Origin: Chloroflexota bacterium
GTDB lineage: Bacteria > Chloroflexota > Limnocylindria > Limnocylindrales > CSP1-4
Direction: 5' to 3'
Assembly: GCA_005880805.1 (NCBI GenBank)
Contig: VBFZ01000061.1
Span: 1 to 9,139, forward strand
DNA length: 9,139 nt
Shown: one piece after another, positions 1-6,515 of the stretch
Layout: the number at the start of each line of letters is the position of its first letter
Numbering within the stretch: position 1 is the first letter of the stretch
Program-made: the position numbers and the translations under genes
Notes under the pieces: model-generated
Told to the model about the DNA's origin: nothing
Seen by the model: only the letters and a program-made list of their open reading frames with translations
The model's database searches: none

Positions 1-78
1 TTCCCCGCCGTCGAGGGCCGACCACGCGGCCTGGCGGTCCTCCGGGCCATGGTTGCGACGCGCCGACCCGAAGCGTGA
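1..78 (+). CDS. Possible C-terminal tail of an upstream gene (partial)
   Basis: The first forward frame is open from the window edge to a TGA at 76-78, giving 25 residues that end in ATRRPEA. The stop overlaps the GTG start of the nitroreductase gene by four bases (GTGA at 75-78), a common junction between co-transcribed bacterial genes. The fragment is too short to assign to a family. Against this reading, the minus strand also has an ATG at 50 that opens a basic N-terminus running off the edge, so the region could instead be the start of a divergent gene. The junction is the only support, so confidence is low. Confidence 0.3.
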   Translation, partial: FPAVEGRPRGLAVLRAMVATRRPEA

Positions 79-537
79 ACACCTGGGACGCGATCCGGAC
101 CAAGCGGATGATCCGCCGCTTCGTGGACCAGTCGCTGGCCCCCGGGGAACTCGAGCGGATCCTTGATGCCGGCCGGCACGCCGGGAGCTCCAAGAACCTT
201 CAGCGCTGGGATTTCATCGTCTGCCGGGACCGCGCGCATCTCCGGGAGCTGGCAACGATCGGACCCTATGCCGGGCACCTCGCCGGGGCAGCCGTGGCGG
301 TGGCACTCGTGACGCCCGACCCGTCCGTGGCCGACGCGCCACTGTCGGTGATGTTCGATCTCGGCCAGGCGGCCGGGAACATGATGCTCGCGCGACCTGC
401 TCGGCTACCCGGCCGATCACCACTGCGAGTACCTGCTGTCCTTCGGCTACCCCGCGGACCCCTCCGCGCTCAGTGCGCCCCCGAAGCGTAGCGGCCGGCG
501 GCCACTCGCAAAGGTCCTCCACGAGGAGCGTTGGTAG
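75..537 (+). pseudogene. Nitroreductase-family protein, internal deletion with frameshift
   Basis: This is an FMN-dependent nitroreductase-family gene in two frames. The first part (GTG at 75 to about 390) carries the N-terminal signature: an Arg-rich FMN-phosphate segment (TKRMIRRF), then AGSSKNLQRWDFIV, which matches the family's substrate/FMN loop, then the FDLGQAAGNMMLA helix. From about 391 the next frame continues in register with the family: RDLLGYPADHHCEYLLSFGY, then a tail ending GRRPL..VLHEERW with TAG at 535-537. Homologues normally have roughly 18-20 residues between the NMMLA helix and the RDLLGYP segment, including a Gly-rich loop near FMN. Those residues are absent, and the frame change fits a deletion of 3k+2 bases. 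If the first frame is simply read on, it gives an unrelated tail ending at 491. The product is probably non-functional unless the junction is an assembly error. Confidence 0.8.
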
Positions 538-542
538 GAACA

Positions 543-569
543 GGGCGAGGGTCGGGCGACGCTCGCCCG
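543..569. terminator. GC hairpin between convergent genes
   Basis: CGGGCGA at 553-559 pairs perfectly with TCGCCCG at 563-569 across a 3-base loop. An alternative pairing joins GGGCGAG at 543-549 to CTCGCCC at 562-568. It lies in the 33-base gap between the nitroreductase stop and the permease stop, so it could end transcription from both sides. There is no clear T-tract on either strand, so this is a candidate from position and symmetry only. Confidence 0.45.
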
Positions 570-570
570 G

Positions 571-1659
571 TTATTGCCAGCGGAAGAAGCGGGCCGCGAT
601 CCCGAAACAGACGACCGACCAGCCGACGAGCACGGCCATACAAACCCACAGCGGGAACAGCGCCGCGCCGTTCACCATCGTCTGGCGGAGGGCGTCGGAC
701 AGGTACGTCAGGGGCAGTGCCCGCGCGACGACCTGCAGGAAGTTCGGCATCTGCTCGAGCGGAAAGAACGTCCCCGACAGGAACATCAGCGGGAACTGAA
801 CGGCGCTGACCATTCCGTTCGCGGCGTCCTCGGTCTTGGCGAACGATGCGATGACATACCCGAGCGCAAGGAAGGAGAGCGCGCCGACCAGCGCGAAGCC
901 CGCGCCGAGCAGCGGATTGCCCGAGATCTGGACGTGGAACACGAACGCCCCAACGCCGATGATCAGGGCGGTCTGGACGATCCCGATCAGCAGGCGCATC
1001 ACGATGTTGCTGCCGACGAGCTGCCAGCGCCGCAGGGGAGTCGCGTTGAGGCGCTTGAGGATCAGATTCTCCCGGTCCGCCACCAGCGGGATCGCGCTGA
1101 AGACGCCGAGTTGCATGAGTGCCATTCCGAGGATGCTCGGGGTGAGGTAGGAGACGGCGTTCAGGTCCTGTGTCTGGAGGTCCCGCGCGGTCGCGACGAT
1201 CGCGGGCAGCCTCCCTCCCAGGTTGACCTGCGCGAGTACGCCGTTCGTCACCTGCATCACGCTTCCGCGCGCCGAGATCTGGCTCGGGTCGGTGTAGACG
1301 ATCACATTCGCCTGCCGGGACGGGTCCTGGCGAGCCTCGGCAGCCGATCGCGCGTAGCCCGCGGGGACGACGATGACGCCCGACACGTCGCCATGGCGCA
1401 TCTGCTCGAGCGCGTCACTCTGCCCGAGGTCGACGAGCTTGATGATCGGGACCTGCGCGAACGCCGACCGCAGCTGGGCCGACGCCTCCGAGCGGTCCGC
1501 GTCCACCCAGCCGACCTTGATCGAGTTGTTGCCGCCCGTGAAGATCGCCCCGAACAGGAAGATGAAGATGAGCGGGAACATCAGCGTCCAGAAGACCGCC
1601 TGCCGGTTGCGCAGGTAGCTGCGGATGTTCGCGATGGTCAGCGCGATGAGTGCCGTCAT
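571..1659 (-). CDS. ABC-2 type exporter permease
   Basis: Membrane subunit of an ABC exporter, 362 residues, the usual length for the single-polypeptide ABC-2 permease family (DrrB/YhhJ-like). One transmembrane helix lies at about residues 21-42. A large extracytoplasmic domain follows at about 43-165, then five more helices near 171-193, 217-240, 249-272, 284-310 and 334-356. The stretch RENLILKRLNATPLRRWQ (about 196-213) after the second helix is the typical cytoplasmic coupling segment of this family. The ATG at 1659 is preceded by only a weak ribosome binding site. The gene lies 22 bases downstream of its ATPase in the same orientation and is last in the operon. The substrate cannot be read from the sequence; drugs, lipids or peptides are all known for relatives. 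Confidence 0.93.
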   Translation of the reverse strand: MTALIALTIANIRSYLRNRQAVFWTLMFPLIFIFLFGAIFTGGNNSIKVGWVDADRSEASAQLRSAFAQVPIIKLVDLGQSDALEQMRHGDVSGVIVVPAGYARSAAEARQDPSRQANVIVYTDPSQISARGSVMQVTNGVLAQVNLGGRLPAIVATARDLQTQDLNAVSYLTPSILGMALMQLGVFSAIPLVADRENLILKRLNATPLRRWQLVGSNIVMRLLIGIVQTALIIGVGAFVFHVQISGNPLLGAGFALVGALSFLALGYVIASFAKTEDAANGMVSAVQFPLMFLSGTFFPLEQMPNFLQVVARALPLTYLSDALRQTMVNGAALFPLWVCMAVLVGWSVVCFGIAARFFRWQ

Positions 1660-1681
1660 CCGTCCATTCCGCGTCCCCTGA

Positions 1682-2620
1682 TCAGTCGCGCAGCGCCCGA
1701 CCGGTCAGGTCGAGGAAGACGTCCTCGAGCGTCGCCCGCCGGACGCCGAGGTTCTCGGGCTCCGCCCCGATCGATTCCGTCGCAGCAAGGAGCGCCCCGA
1801 TCGTCGCCGGCACGTCACGGCTGTAGAGCAGCACCTCGCCTTCGTCGTGCTTGACCCCGGTTACATCGGCCAGGCCGGCCAGACGCTCGTCCGACAGGCC
1901 CGGGATCGCGCTGAAGAACACCGTCCGCTCCTGAAAGTGCCGTCCAACCAGCTCGTTGACCGTGCCCATCTCGAGTACTCGCCCGTGGTCCATGATCGCC
2001 AGCCGGTCGCACAGGACCTCTGCCTCCTCCATGTAGTGGGTGGTGAGCAGGATCGTCTTGCCCTGCTCCTGGAGGCGCTTCACCAGCTCCCAGAGCGCCC
2101 GGCGGGCGGCGGGGTCGAGGCCCGTCGTCGGCTCGTCGAGAAAGACGACCTCGGGGTCGTTCACGAGCGCGAGGGCGACCGCGAGCCGCTGACGCTGGCC
2201 GCCCGACAGCTCGCTGGTGCGACCGTTGCGGCGCTCGCCGAGGTCGAGGAACTCGATGAGCTGCTCTGACGGCAGGCTCCGCCGGTAGAAGCTGCGGAAC
2301 AGCTCGAGGACCTCCGTCACCGTCAGCATCGGGTAGAGCTGGGCGGTCTGGAGCGCCACGCCGATGCGCTCCTTTAATGCACCGGGGTCCCTGGCGACGT
2401 CGATCCCGAGGACCTGCAGCGACCCCGAATCGGGTTCGCGGAGGCCCTCCAGCATCTCGACGGTCGTCGTCTTACCGGCGCCGTTCGGGCCCAGCAGGCC
2501 GAACACTTCCCCTCGACCGACGTCGAAGCTGACGCCGTCCACCGCCCGGACTTCTCCGTACCACTTCCGCAGGTCTTCGACGGAAATCACGGTCTCGGCG
2601 CCCGCGCGCGCGTTGCTCAC
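1682..2620 (-). CDS. ABC transporter ATP-binding protein (DrrA-like)
   Basis: Cytoplasmic ATPase that powers the adjacent ABC-2 permease. All nucleotide-binding motifs are intact in the 312-residue product: Walker A GPNGAGKT at 44-51, Q-loop Gln at 91, signature LSGGQ at 138-142, Walker B VVFLDE at 158-163, D-loop within TTGLDP, and switch His at 195 (TTHYMEEA). The C-terminal region after about residue 220 is the accessory domain found in DrrA/CcmA-like exporter ATPases, ending ATLEDVFLDLTGR, a hallmark of this group. The start is GTG at 2620 without a strong ribosome binding site; a GTG ten codons later (2590) is a possible alternative. It sits 33 bases after the GNAT gene and 22 bases before the permease, so coupled expression is likely. 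Confidence 0.95.
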   Translation of the reverse strand: MSNARAGAETVISVEDLRKWYGEVRAVDGVSFDVGRGEVFGLLGPNGAGKTTTVEMLEGLREPDSGSLQVLGIDVARDPGALKERIGVALQTAQLYPMLTVTEVLELFRSFYRRSLPSEQLIEFLDLGERRNGRTSELSGGQRQRLAVALALVNDPEVVFLDEPTTGLDPAARRALWELVKRLQEQGKTILLTTHYMEEAEVLCDRLAIMDHGRVLEMGTVNELVGRHFQERTVFFSAIPGLSDERLAGLADVTGVKHDEGEVLLYSRDVPATIGALLAATESIGAEPENLGVRRATLEDVFLDLTGRALRD

Positions 2621-2653
2621 CGTGCGCTCACTGGCGTGGATCCCGCGAGTCCG

Positions 2654-3094
2654 TTAAAGGCGCTTGCGCAGGTAGCTGGTCACGCCGGCGTCGTACCCCA
2701 GCGACTCGTAGAGGTGTCGCGCGTCCGGCCGGTGGTGGCCCGCAGTCACTTCGACGAAGGCAGCGCCGACCTCGTGGCCCACCCGCTCCGCCTCGCCCAT
2801 GAGCAGGTGGCCGACGCCGCGTTCGCGGACGCCCGGATCCACGACCAGGGCAAGCACGCGGACGATTCGATCATCGTGCTCGAAGCGGGGCAGTACGTGG
2901 AGGGCAATGAAGCCGAGCAGCTCGCCGTCGTGGTCGGCAACGATGACCAGCGAGTACGCCGAGGCGAACCGCTCCAGCCGCGCGACGATGTCCGACGGAC
3001 CGGCCGGATAGCCCTCGTCCGTGAACAGGCTCGCGATGCGCGGCGCGTCCTCCGACGTTGCCGGCCGCAGGACGACGGAACGCTGGTCGATCAC
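2654..3094 (-). CDS. GNAT family N-acetyltransferase
   Basis: Predicted acetyl-CoA dependent acyltransferase, 146 residues from the GTG at 3094, about the size of one GNAT domain. It opens with the beta-1 strand VVLRPATSEDAPRIA, has the central strand LALVVDP followed by the acetyl-CoA pyrophosphate loop RERGVG (residues 90-95), and ends with the classic HLYESLGY...YLRKRL motif. The frame stays open further upstream, but those residues look non-coding and overlap the VOC gene. A GTG at 3118 would overlap the VOC stop as GTGA and add eight residues, so it is a credible alternative start. The acceptor substrate is unknown. Its place ahead of an exporter suggests small-molecule modification or resistance, which is inference. 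Confidence 0.9.
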   Translation of the reverse strand: MIDQRSVVLRPATSEDAPRIASLFTDEGYPAGPSDIVARLERFASAYSLVIVADHDGELLGFIALHVLPRFEHDDRIVRVLALVVDPGVRERGVGHLLMGEAERVGHEVGAAFVEVTAGHHRPDARHLYESLGYDAGVTSYLRKRL

Positions 3095-3114
3095 GGCGCG
3101 ATGGTACCCGCTCG

Positions 3115-3858
3115 TCACTCCGTGGCCGGGCGCGCGTCCCGCGTTGCGACCAGGAGCCAGGGCCCCTCGCGGGACGAGGCGTGAACGAGCAATTCGGCGC
3201 CGAACGGACCTCCGCCGGGCGTCGCTGGCGCGCGCGGACGCCTCCTGATACCGCCATCGGGCTTCAGCGGGACTGCCAGGTAGAGGGCAGCCGGGCCCTC
3301 GCCGTGGCGGGCAAGGAAGGCCGCCAGTCGACCTTCGGTGGCCGGCTCCAAGAGCACGATTCCGGTCGCGGTGGTGGGCTCGGTCACCCATGCACGGGCG
3401 CCAAGGAGGTCGTCGGGCGGAGCTTTGGCGAACGTGGTCCCCGGAAACGCCGAAGCAGCCCGTTCGAGATCGACCGTCGCCCAGCCGATCGCGATGAGGT
3501 CGAAGCGGGGCGGAGACGGCCGCGCCACCGGCGATGGCTGGTTTCGCACAGGGTCGAGCTCGAGGCGGTCGGGCGCCTTCCGGGCAGGCGGGGTTGCCAC
3601 ATTCACGGGCACGATCTCGAGATCAGCCGATGGAAACGCGATGCGCGGCGCCTCCGGGGTGATCGCCAGTCCGAGCTCGCGGAGGTGTTCGAGGAGGCCG
3701 CCATGATCCGCTGATAGCCAGCGAACGGAGATACCCGGAACATCTCGATCGCCTGATTCCACGCACCAACCATAGTCGCGGCGCCCTTCGGGTCGCGGAC
3801 CCCTGAAACCGGTCCACGGCCTTCGCGCGTATCGTTGGAAGATCTGACTTGGTTCCAT
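3115..3858 (-). CDS. Degenerate VOC/glyoxalase-fold protein
   Basis: 247 residues from ATG 3858, first gene of the leftward operon. The better preserved half (about 119-230) reads FDLIAIGWATVDLERA, then IVLLEPATEGRLAAFL, then ARHGEGPAALYLAV. This follows the pattern of vicinal-oxygen-chelate proteins such as methylmalonyl-CoA epimerase and glyoxalase I. The usual metal-binding His positions appear replaced: Leu where the first strand normally carries His, and Ala-Leu where family members carry His near GEG. So it is probably a binding protein or an inactive relative rather than a metal-dependent enzyme. An earlier segment, about 42-88, may be a decayed first repeat. The first 32 residues have lower third-position GC than the rest, so the GTG at 3762 (215 residues) may be the true start; a weak GGCGG lies 6 bases before the ATG. 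Confidence 0.7.
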   Translation of the reverse strand: MEPSQIFQRYARRPWTGFRGPRPEGRRDYGWCVESGDRDVPGISVRWLSADHGGLLEHLRELGLAITPEAPRIAFPSADLEIVPVNVATPPARKAPDRLELDPVRNQPSPVARPSPPRFDLIAIGWATVDLERAASAFPGTTFAKAPPDDLLGARAWVTEPTTATGIVLLEPATEGRLAAFLARHGEGPAALYLAVPLKPDGGIRRRPRAPATPGGGPFGAELLVHASSREGPWLLVATRDARPATE

Positions 3859-3901
3859 CGGCGCCCGCCATGTGCGCCGGCAACCTCCCCTACGACTGCC
3901 C

Positions 3902-3908
3902 AGGAGGA
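3902..3908 (+). promoter_or_regulatory. Strong ribosome binding site of the cupredoxin gene
   Basis: AGGAGGA lies five bases before the ATG at 3914, the best Shine-Dalgarno match in the window. It decides the start: the ATG at 3914 rather than the in-frame upstream codon at 3872, whose extra residues would bury the signal peptide. It suggests high translation of the lipoprotein. Confidence 0.85.
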
Positions 3909-3913
3909 CTCTT

Positions 3914-4300
3914 ATGTCGAAGCTACGACTGCCGGCGCTCGTCGCGGCTGCTGCTCTTGTGATCGCGGCCTGCTCGGGCAGCGCCAGCCCGACGCCTTCC
4001 GCGGCCGCCGCGAGTACCGCGGCCTCGCCGTCGGCGGCTGCCGCTGGCGGAGGAGCCTCGGTCGACATCAAGAACACGGCTTTCAACCCGACGACCATCA
4101 CGGTCAAGGTCGGTGACAAGGTGACCTGGACGAACAGCGACGGGTTCGCGCACACGGTGACGTTCGACGACAACTCGGCCGACAGCGGCAACCTCGACGG
4201 CGGCAAGACCTTCGATCACCAGTTCACCACGGCTGGAACCTTTGCCTATCACTGCAAGATCCACGCGAACATGAAGGCCACCGTGACCGTCACCGGCTAG
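3914..4300 (+). CDS. Cupredoxin (plastocyanin-like) lipoprotein
   Basis: 128-residue secreted blue-copper protein. Residues 1-20 are a lipoprotein signal peptide with lipobox IAAC, Cys20 being the lipidated residue. An Ala/Ser/Pro-rich linker (about 21-47) follows, as seen in surface-anchored proteins. The cupredoxin domain spans about 49-128, with FNPTTITVKVGDKVTWTN typical of plastocyanin/amicyanin-like proteins. All four type-1 copper ligands are visible: His80 in FAHTV, then Cys114, His117 and Met120 in YHCKIHANM. It probably carries electrons at the outer face of the membrane; the partner is not shown by the sequence. It is a single-gene unit with its own ribosome binding site and a hairpin after the stop, divergent from the VOC operon. 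Confidence 0.95.
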   Translation: MSKLRLPALVAAAALVIAACSGSASPTPSAAAASTAASPSAAAAGGGASVDIKNTAFNPTTITVKVGDKVTWTNSDGFAHTVTFDDNSADSGNLDGGKTFDHQFTTAGTFAYHCKIHANMKATVTVTG

Positions 4301-4310
4301 CGGTCGCGGC

Positions 4311-4329
4311 GCGCCTCCCCGCGAGGCGC
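4311..4329 (+). terminator. Hairpin after the cupredoxin gene
   Basis: GCGCCTC at 4311-4317 pairs perfectly with GAGGCGC at 4323-4329 around a 5-base loop, ten bases after the TAG. No T-run follows, which is common in high-GC genomes. It probably isolates the cupredoxin gene from the next transcription unit. Confidence 0.5.
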
Positions 4330-4359
4330 AACGCCCACCTCCGCGACTCGGTCAGAAGA

Positions 4360-4383
4360 ACGTGCTCCCTGCCGGTAGCACGT
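4360..4383. promoter_or_regulatory. Operator-like inverted repeat ACGTGCT-N10-AGCACGT
   Basis: ACGTGCT at 4360-4366 and AGCACGT at 4377-4383 are exact reverse complements separated by 10 bases, so the arm centres lie about 17 bases apart. The right arm falls where the -35 box of the promoter ending at 4404 would sit. A bound dimeric regulator could therefore block or assist RNA polymerase. It could also form an RNA hairpin, but it lies upstream of the inferred transcription start. No regulator gene in the window is an obvious match. Confidence 0.5.
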
Positions 4384-4404
4384 CTGCCCGGAACGACGTA
4401 TGAT
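4376..4404 (+). promoter_or_regulatory. Candidate promoter of the oxidoreductase-prenyltransferase gene
   Basis: TATGAT at 4399-4404 matches the -10 consensus in five of six bases and stands 38 bases before the ATG at 4443. The -35 region, about 4376-4381, is poor (TAGCAC) and coincides with the right arm of the inverted repeat, which fits an activated or repressed promoter. A short palindrome, GTCGA-C-TCGAC at 4411-4421, lies at the expected transcription start. Confidence 0.45.
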
Positions 4405-4442
4405 CGAGCAGTCGACTCGACCTGCGTCAATGGAGCGCACCG

Positions 4443-6515
4443 ATGCGCACGCTCGCCCGCCCGATCGGCCTCGGGCTCGCCGCCCGGGGCGACCCTGAAG
4501 ACGTCATCAGCTGGGCCCGTCAGGCGCGGGACGCCGGCCTCGACTCCGTCTGGATCCACGATAGCTACTACGAGCGCGACGCGATCAGCTTCGGCTCCAC
4601 GCTCGCCAGCGCGCTCGCGGCCGACGGTCTGGCGGCCGTCGAGGGAGAGGCCGGATTCAGGGTCGCTCTCGGGGCGGTAAATCCCTTTACGCGTCATCCG
4701 GTCGTCCTGGCGATGACCGGCTCCGCGCTCGACGAGCTGCTCCCCGGCCGCGTCGTGATGGCGCTCGGCACGGGCCTGCCACTGCGGCTCAAGCAGATGG
4801 GCATCCCCTACGAGCCCGAGGGGGCTGTCCAACGCGTCTCCGACACGATGGATCAGCTCCGGCAACTCTGGGCCGGTGAGCGCCTCCCGTCCGTGACGGC
4901 GGGCCTGCCGCCGATCCAGCCCATGTTCCCGCCGACGCACCGCATCCCCCTCTTCATCGCCGCCTATCGAAAGGAGTTCGTCGCCCTCGCTGGGCAGAAG
5001 GCGGATGGCTACCTGGCTCGGCCCGCCGAGTCGATTCCGTCTCTACACGGAATCCTCGAGCGCCTGGAACGCTCGGCGCTCGATGCGGAGCGCGATCCGA
5101 ACTCGATCGAGACGGCCGGCTACCTGCTCAGTCTTGTCGACCGGAGCCGGCGCGACGCACTCAACCGCGCGAAACGGGAGCCCTTCGTCATCTACATGAT
5201 GTCCGTCCTGTCGGACGTCTCGCTGCGGCGGGCAGGCTTCGACCGCGACCTGCGCGATCGGATCGCCGCCGCGTGGCGCGCCGAGGACTACACGAGTGCC
5301 GGCAACCTCATCCCCGATGAGCTGCTCGACGCGTTCATGCTGTGCGGGACGCGCGACGAGGTCGCGCAGGGGGCGATGGCCTTCCACACGAGCGCCGGCC
5401 TGGGCCTGCCGCTGCTCCAGCCTGTCCTCCAGGAAGATGCGCAGATCCGGGAGCTGATCGAGGCGGCCGCGATCTTCGCGGGCCTGCCCGCTGCCGACCG
5501 CGCGGGGCGAGCCGTTGCGGCCGGGACGAGCAGCCAGCCGTCCAAACAGGCCGAGACGGACACGACCCCGGGCGCGGGCACGGATCAGAACCTCCCGCGC
5601 TGGGAGGTCGTCCGTCGCAGAAGCGGCGCGGTCTGGGAGATCCTGCGGCCCTTCGCCTACACCGCATCGGTCATCCCGGTCCTGGCGGGCGGCGCCCTGG
5701 CCGCGGTCAACGGCCTGTTCGACCCACGTCTCTTCCTGGCCGCCCTCGCCGGCGCGGTGCTTCTCCACTCGGGCACCAACGTCATCAACGAGATCTACGA
5801 CGTACGGCAGGGCATCGACTCGATCACATCGCCGCGGGCGAGCCACGCGCTCGTGAAGGGCAGGATCACGGAGCGTGCTGCGTTCGCCCTGGCGCTCGCC
5901 AGCTTCGCGCTCGCCGTGATCGTCGGGTTCTACCTGATCTCGGTCAGGGGTCCGGCCATCCTCGTGCTCGGTGCCCTTGGCCTGGCCGGCGGCTACTTCT
6001 ACACGGCGCCGCCATTCCAGTACAAGTACCGGGCACTCGGGGTCCCGCTCGTGTTCCTCCTGATGGGGCCGTTGATGGTCGAGGGCGCCTACTTCGCGGT
6101 GACCGGCGAGTGGTCGTTCCAGGCCCTCGTCGTGTCGATCCCGGTGGGACTCCTCGTGGCCGCGATCCTGCACGGCAACGAGTGGCGCGACATCAGCGAG
6201 GACACCCGGGCCGGGATCGTGACCATGTCGGCCGGGATCGGCAAGGAGTACGCGCACTACCTGTACGTCGCGCTCGTCCTGGGTGCGTACATCACGCTCG
6301 GACTGGCAGTGGCGTTCCGCCTGTTGCCGCCCGCGACGCTGCTCGCCATCCTGTCACTGCCGCTCCTGGCGCAGGTGGTTCGCTCCGCCGAGCTGGGAGC
6401 CACCGGGCAGGCGCGCGCGATCGCGATGATCGACCTGCAGACCGCCCGCCTGCACCTTGCCTTCGGCGCGCTGCTCGTCGCCGGGATCCTGCTCTCCGGC
6501 GTGATCCGTGGCTGA
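4443..6515 (+). CDS. Luciferase-like oxidoreductase fused to MenA/UbiA-type prenyltransferase
   Basis: One uninterrupted 690-residue ORF with two enzyme parts. Residues 1-350 are a luciferase-like monooxygenase (LLM) domain of the F420/FMN type, with DAGLDSVWIHDSYYERD, NPFTRHPVVLA and PGRVVMALGTG in family order. Residues 351-392 are a hydrophilic Gly/Ser/Thr/Pro linker. Residues 395-690 are a polytopic UbiA prenyltransferase, nearest to MenA (1,4-dihydroxy-2-naphthoate prenyltransferase). The first Asp-rich motif, N449-E-I-Y-D453-V-R-Q-G-I-D459, has Glu where Asp is usual. The second is R582-D-I-S-E-D587-T-R-A-G, and between them lies the MenA-like YTAPPFQYKYRALG. The UbiA part should sit in the membrane with the flavin/F420 domain in the cytoplasm. 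A menaquinone-type or other isoprenoid redox role is inference. The ATG at 4443 has GGAG 7 bases upstream (4432-4435). The last 8 bases overlap the CPBP gene. Confidence 0.92.
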   Translation: MRTLARPIGLGLAARGDPEDVISWARQARDAGLDSVWIHDSYYERDAISFGSTLASALAADGLAAVEGEAGFRVALGAVNPFTRHPVVLAMTGSALDELLPGRVVMALGTGLPLRLKQMGIPYEPEGAVQRVSDTMDQLRQLWAGERLPSVTAGLPPIQPMFPPTHRIPLFIAAYRKEFVALAGQKADGYLARPAESIPSLHGILERLERSALDAERDPNSIETAGYLLSLVDRSRRDALNRAKREPFVIYMMSVLSDVSLRRAGFDRDLRDRIAAAWRAEDYTSAGNLIPDELLDAFMLCGTRDEVAQGAMAFHTSAGLGLPLLQPVLQEDAQIRELIEAAAIFAGLPAADRAGRAVAAGTSSQPSKQAETDTTPGAGTDQNLPRWEVVRRRSGAVWEILRPFAYTASVIPVLAGGALAAVNGLFDPRLFLAALAGAVLLHSGTNVINEIYDVRQGIDSITSPRASHALVKGRITERAAFALALASFALAVIVGFYLISVRGPAILVLGALGLAGGYFYTAPPFQYKYRALGVPLVFLLMGPLMVEGAYFAVTGEWSFQALVVSIPVGLLVAAILHGNEWRDISEDTRAGIVTMSAGIGKEYAHYLYVALVLGAYITLGLAVAFRLLPPATLLAILSLPLLAQVVRSAELGATGQARAIAMIDLQTARLHLAFGALLVAGILLSGVIRG

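Noticed and set aside
574..1854. 426-codon forward ORF opposite the ABC permease and ATPase
   Set aside because: Its protein is rich in Arg, Asp and Glu with no domain, a mirror-strand artefact of GC-rich codons. The minus strand encodes clear ABC transporter motifs there.
3095..3391. Upstream extension of the GNAT gene to 3391
   Set aside because: The added residues are Arg-rich, have no GNAT feature and overlap the coding part of the VOC gene on the same strand.
3790..3802. GGGTC-GCG-GACCC stem in the divergent intergenic region as a terminator or operator
   Set aside because: A five-base stem in GC-rich DNA is expected by chance, and it falls within the possible N-terminus of the VOC gene.
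3872..3913. N-terminal extension of the cupredoxin gene from 3872
   Set aside because: The AGGAGGA site and the lipoprotein signal peptide place the start at the ATG at 3914.
5043..6257. 404-codon reverse ORF inside the oxidoreductase-prenyltransferase gene
   Set aside because: Low-complexity charged composition and no recognisable motif, and it lies entirely opposite conserved domains.
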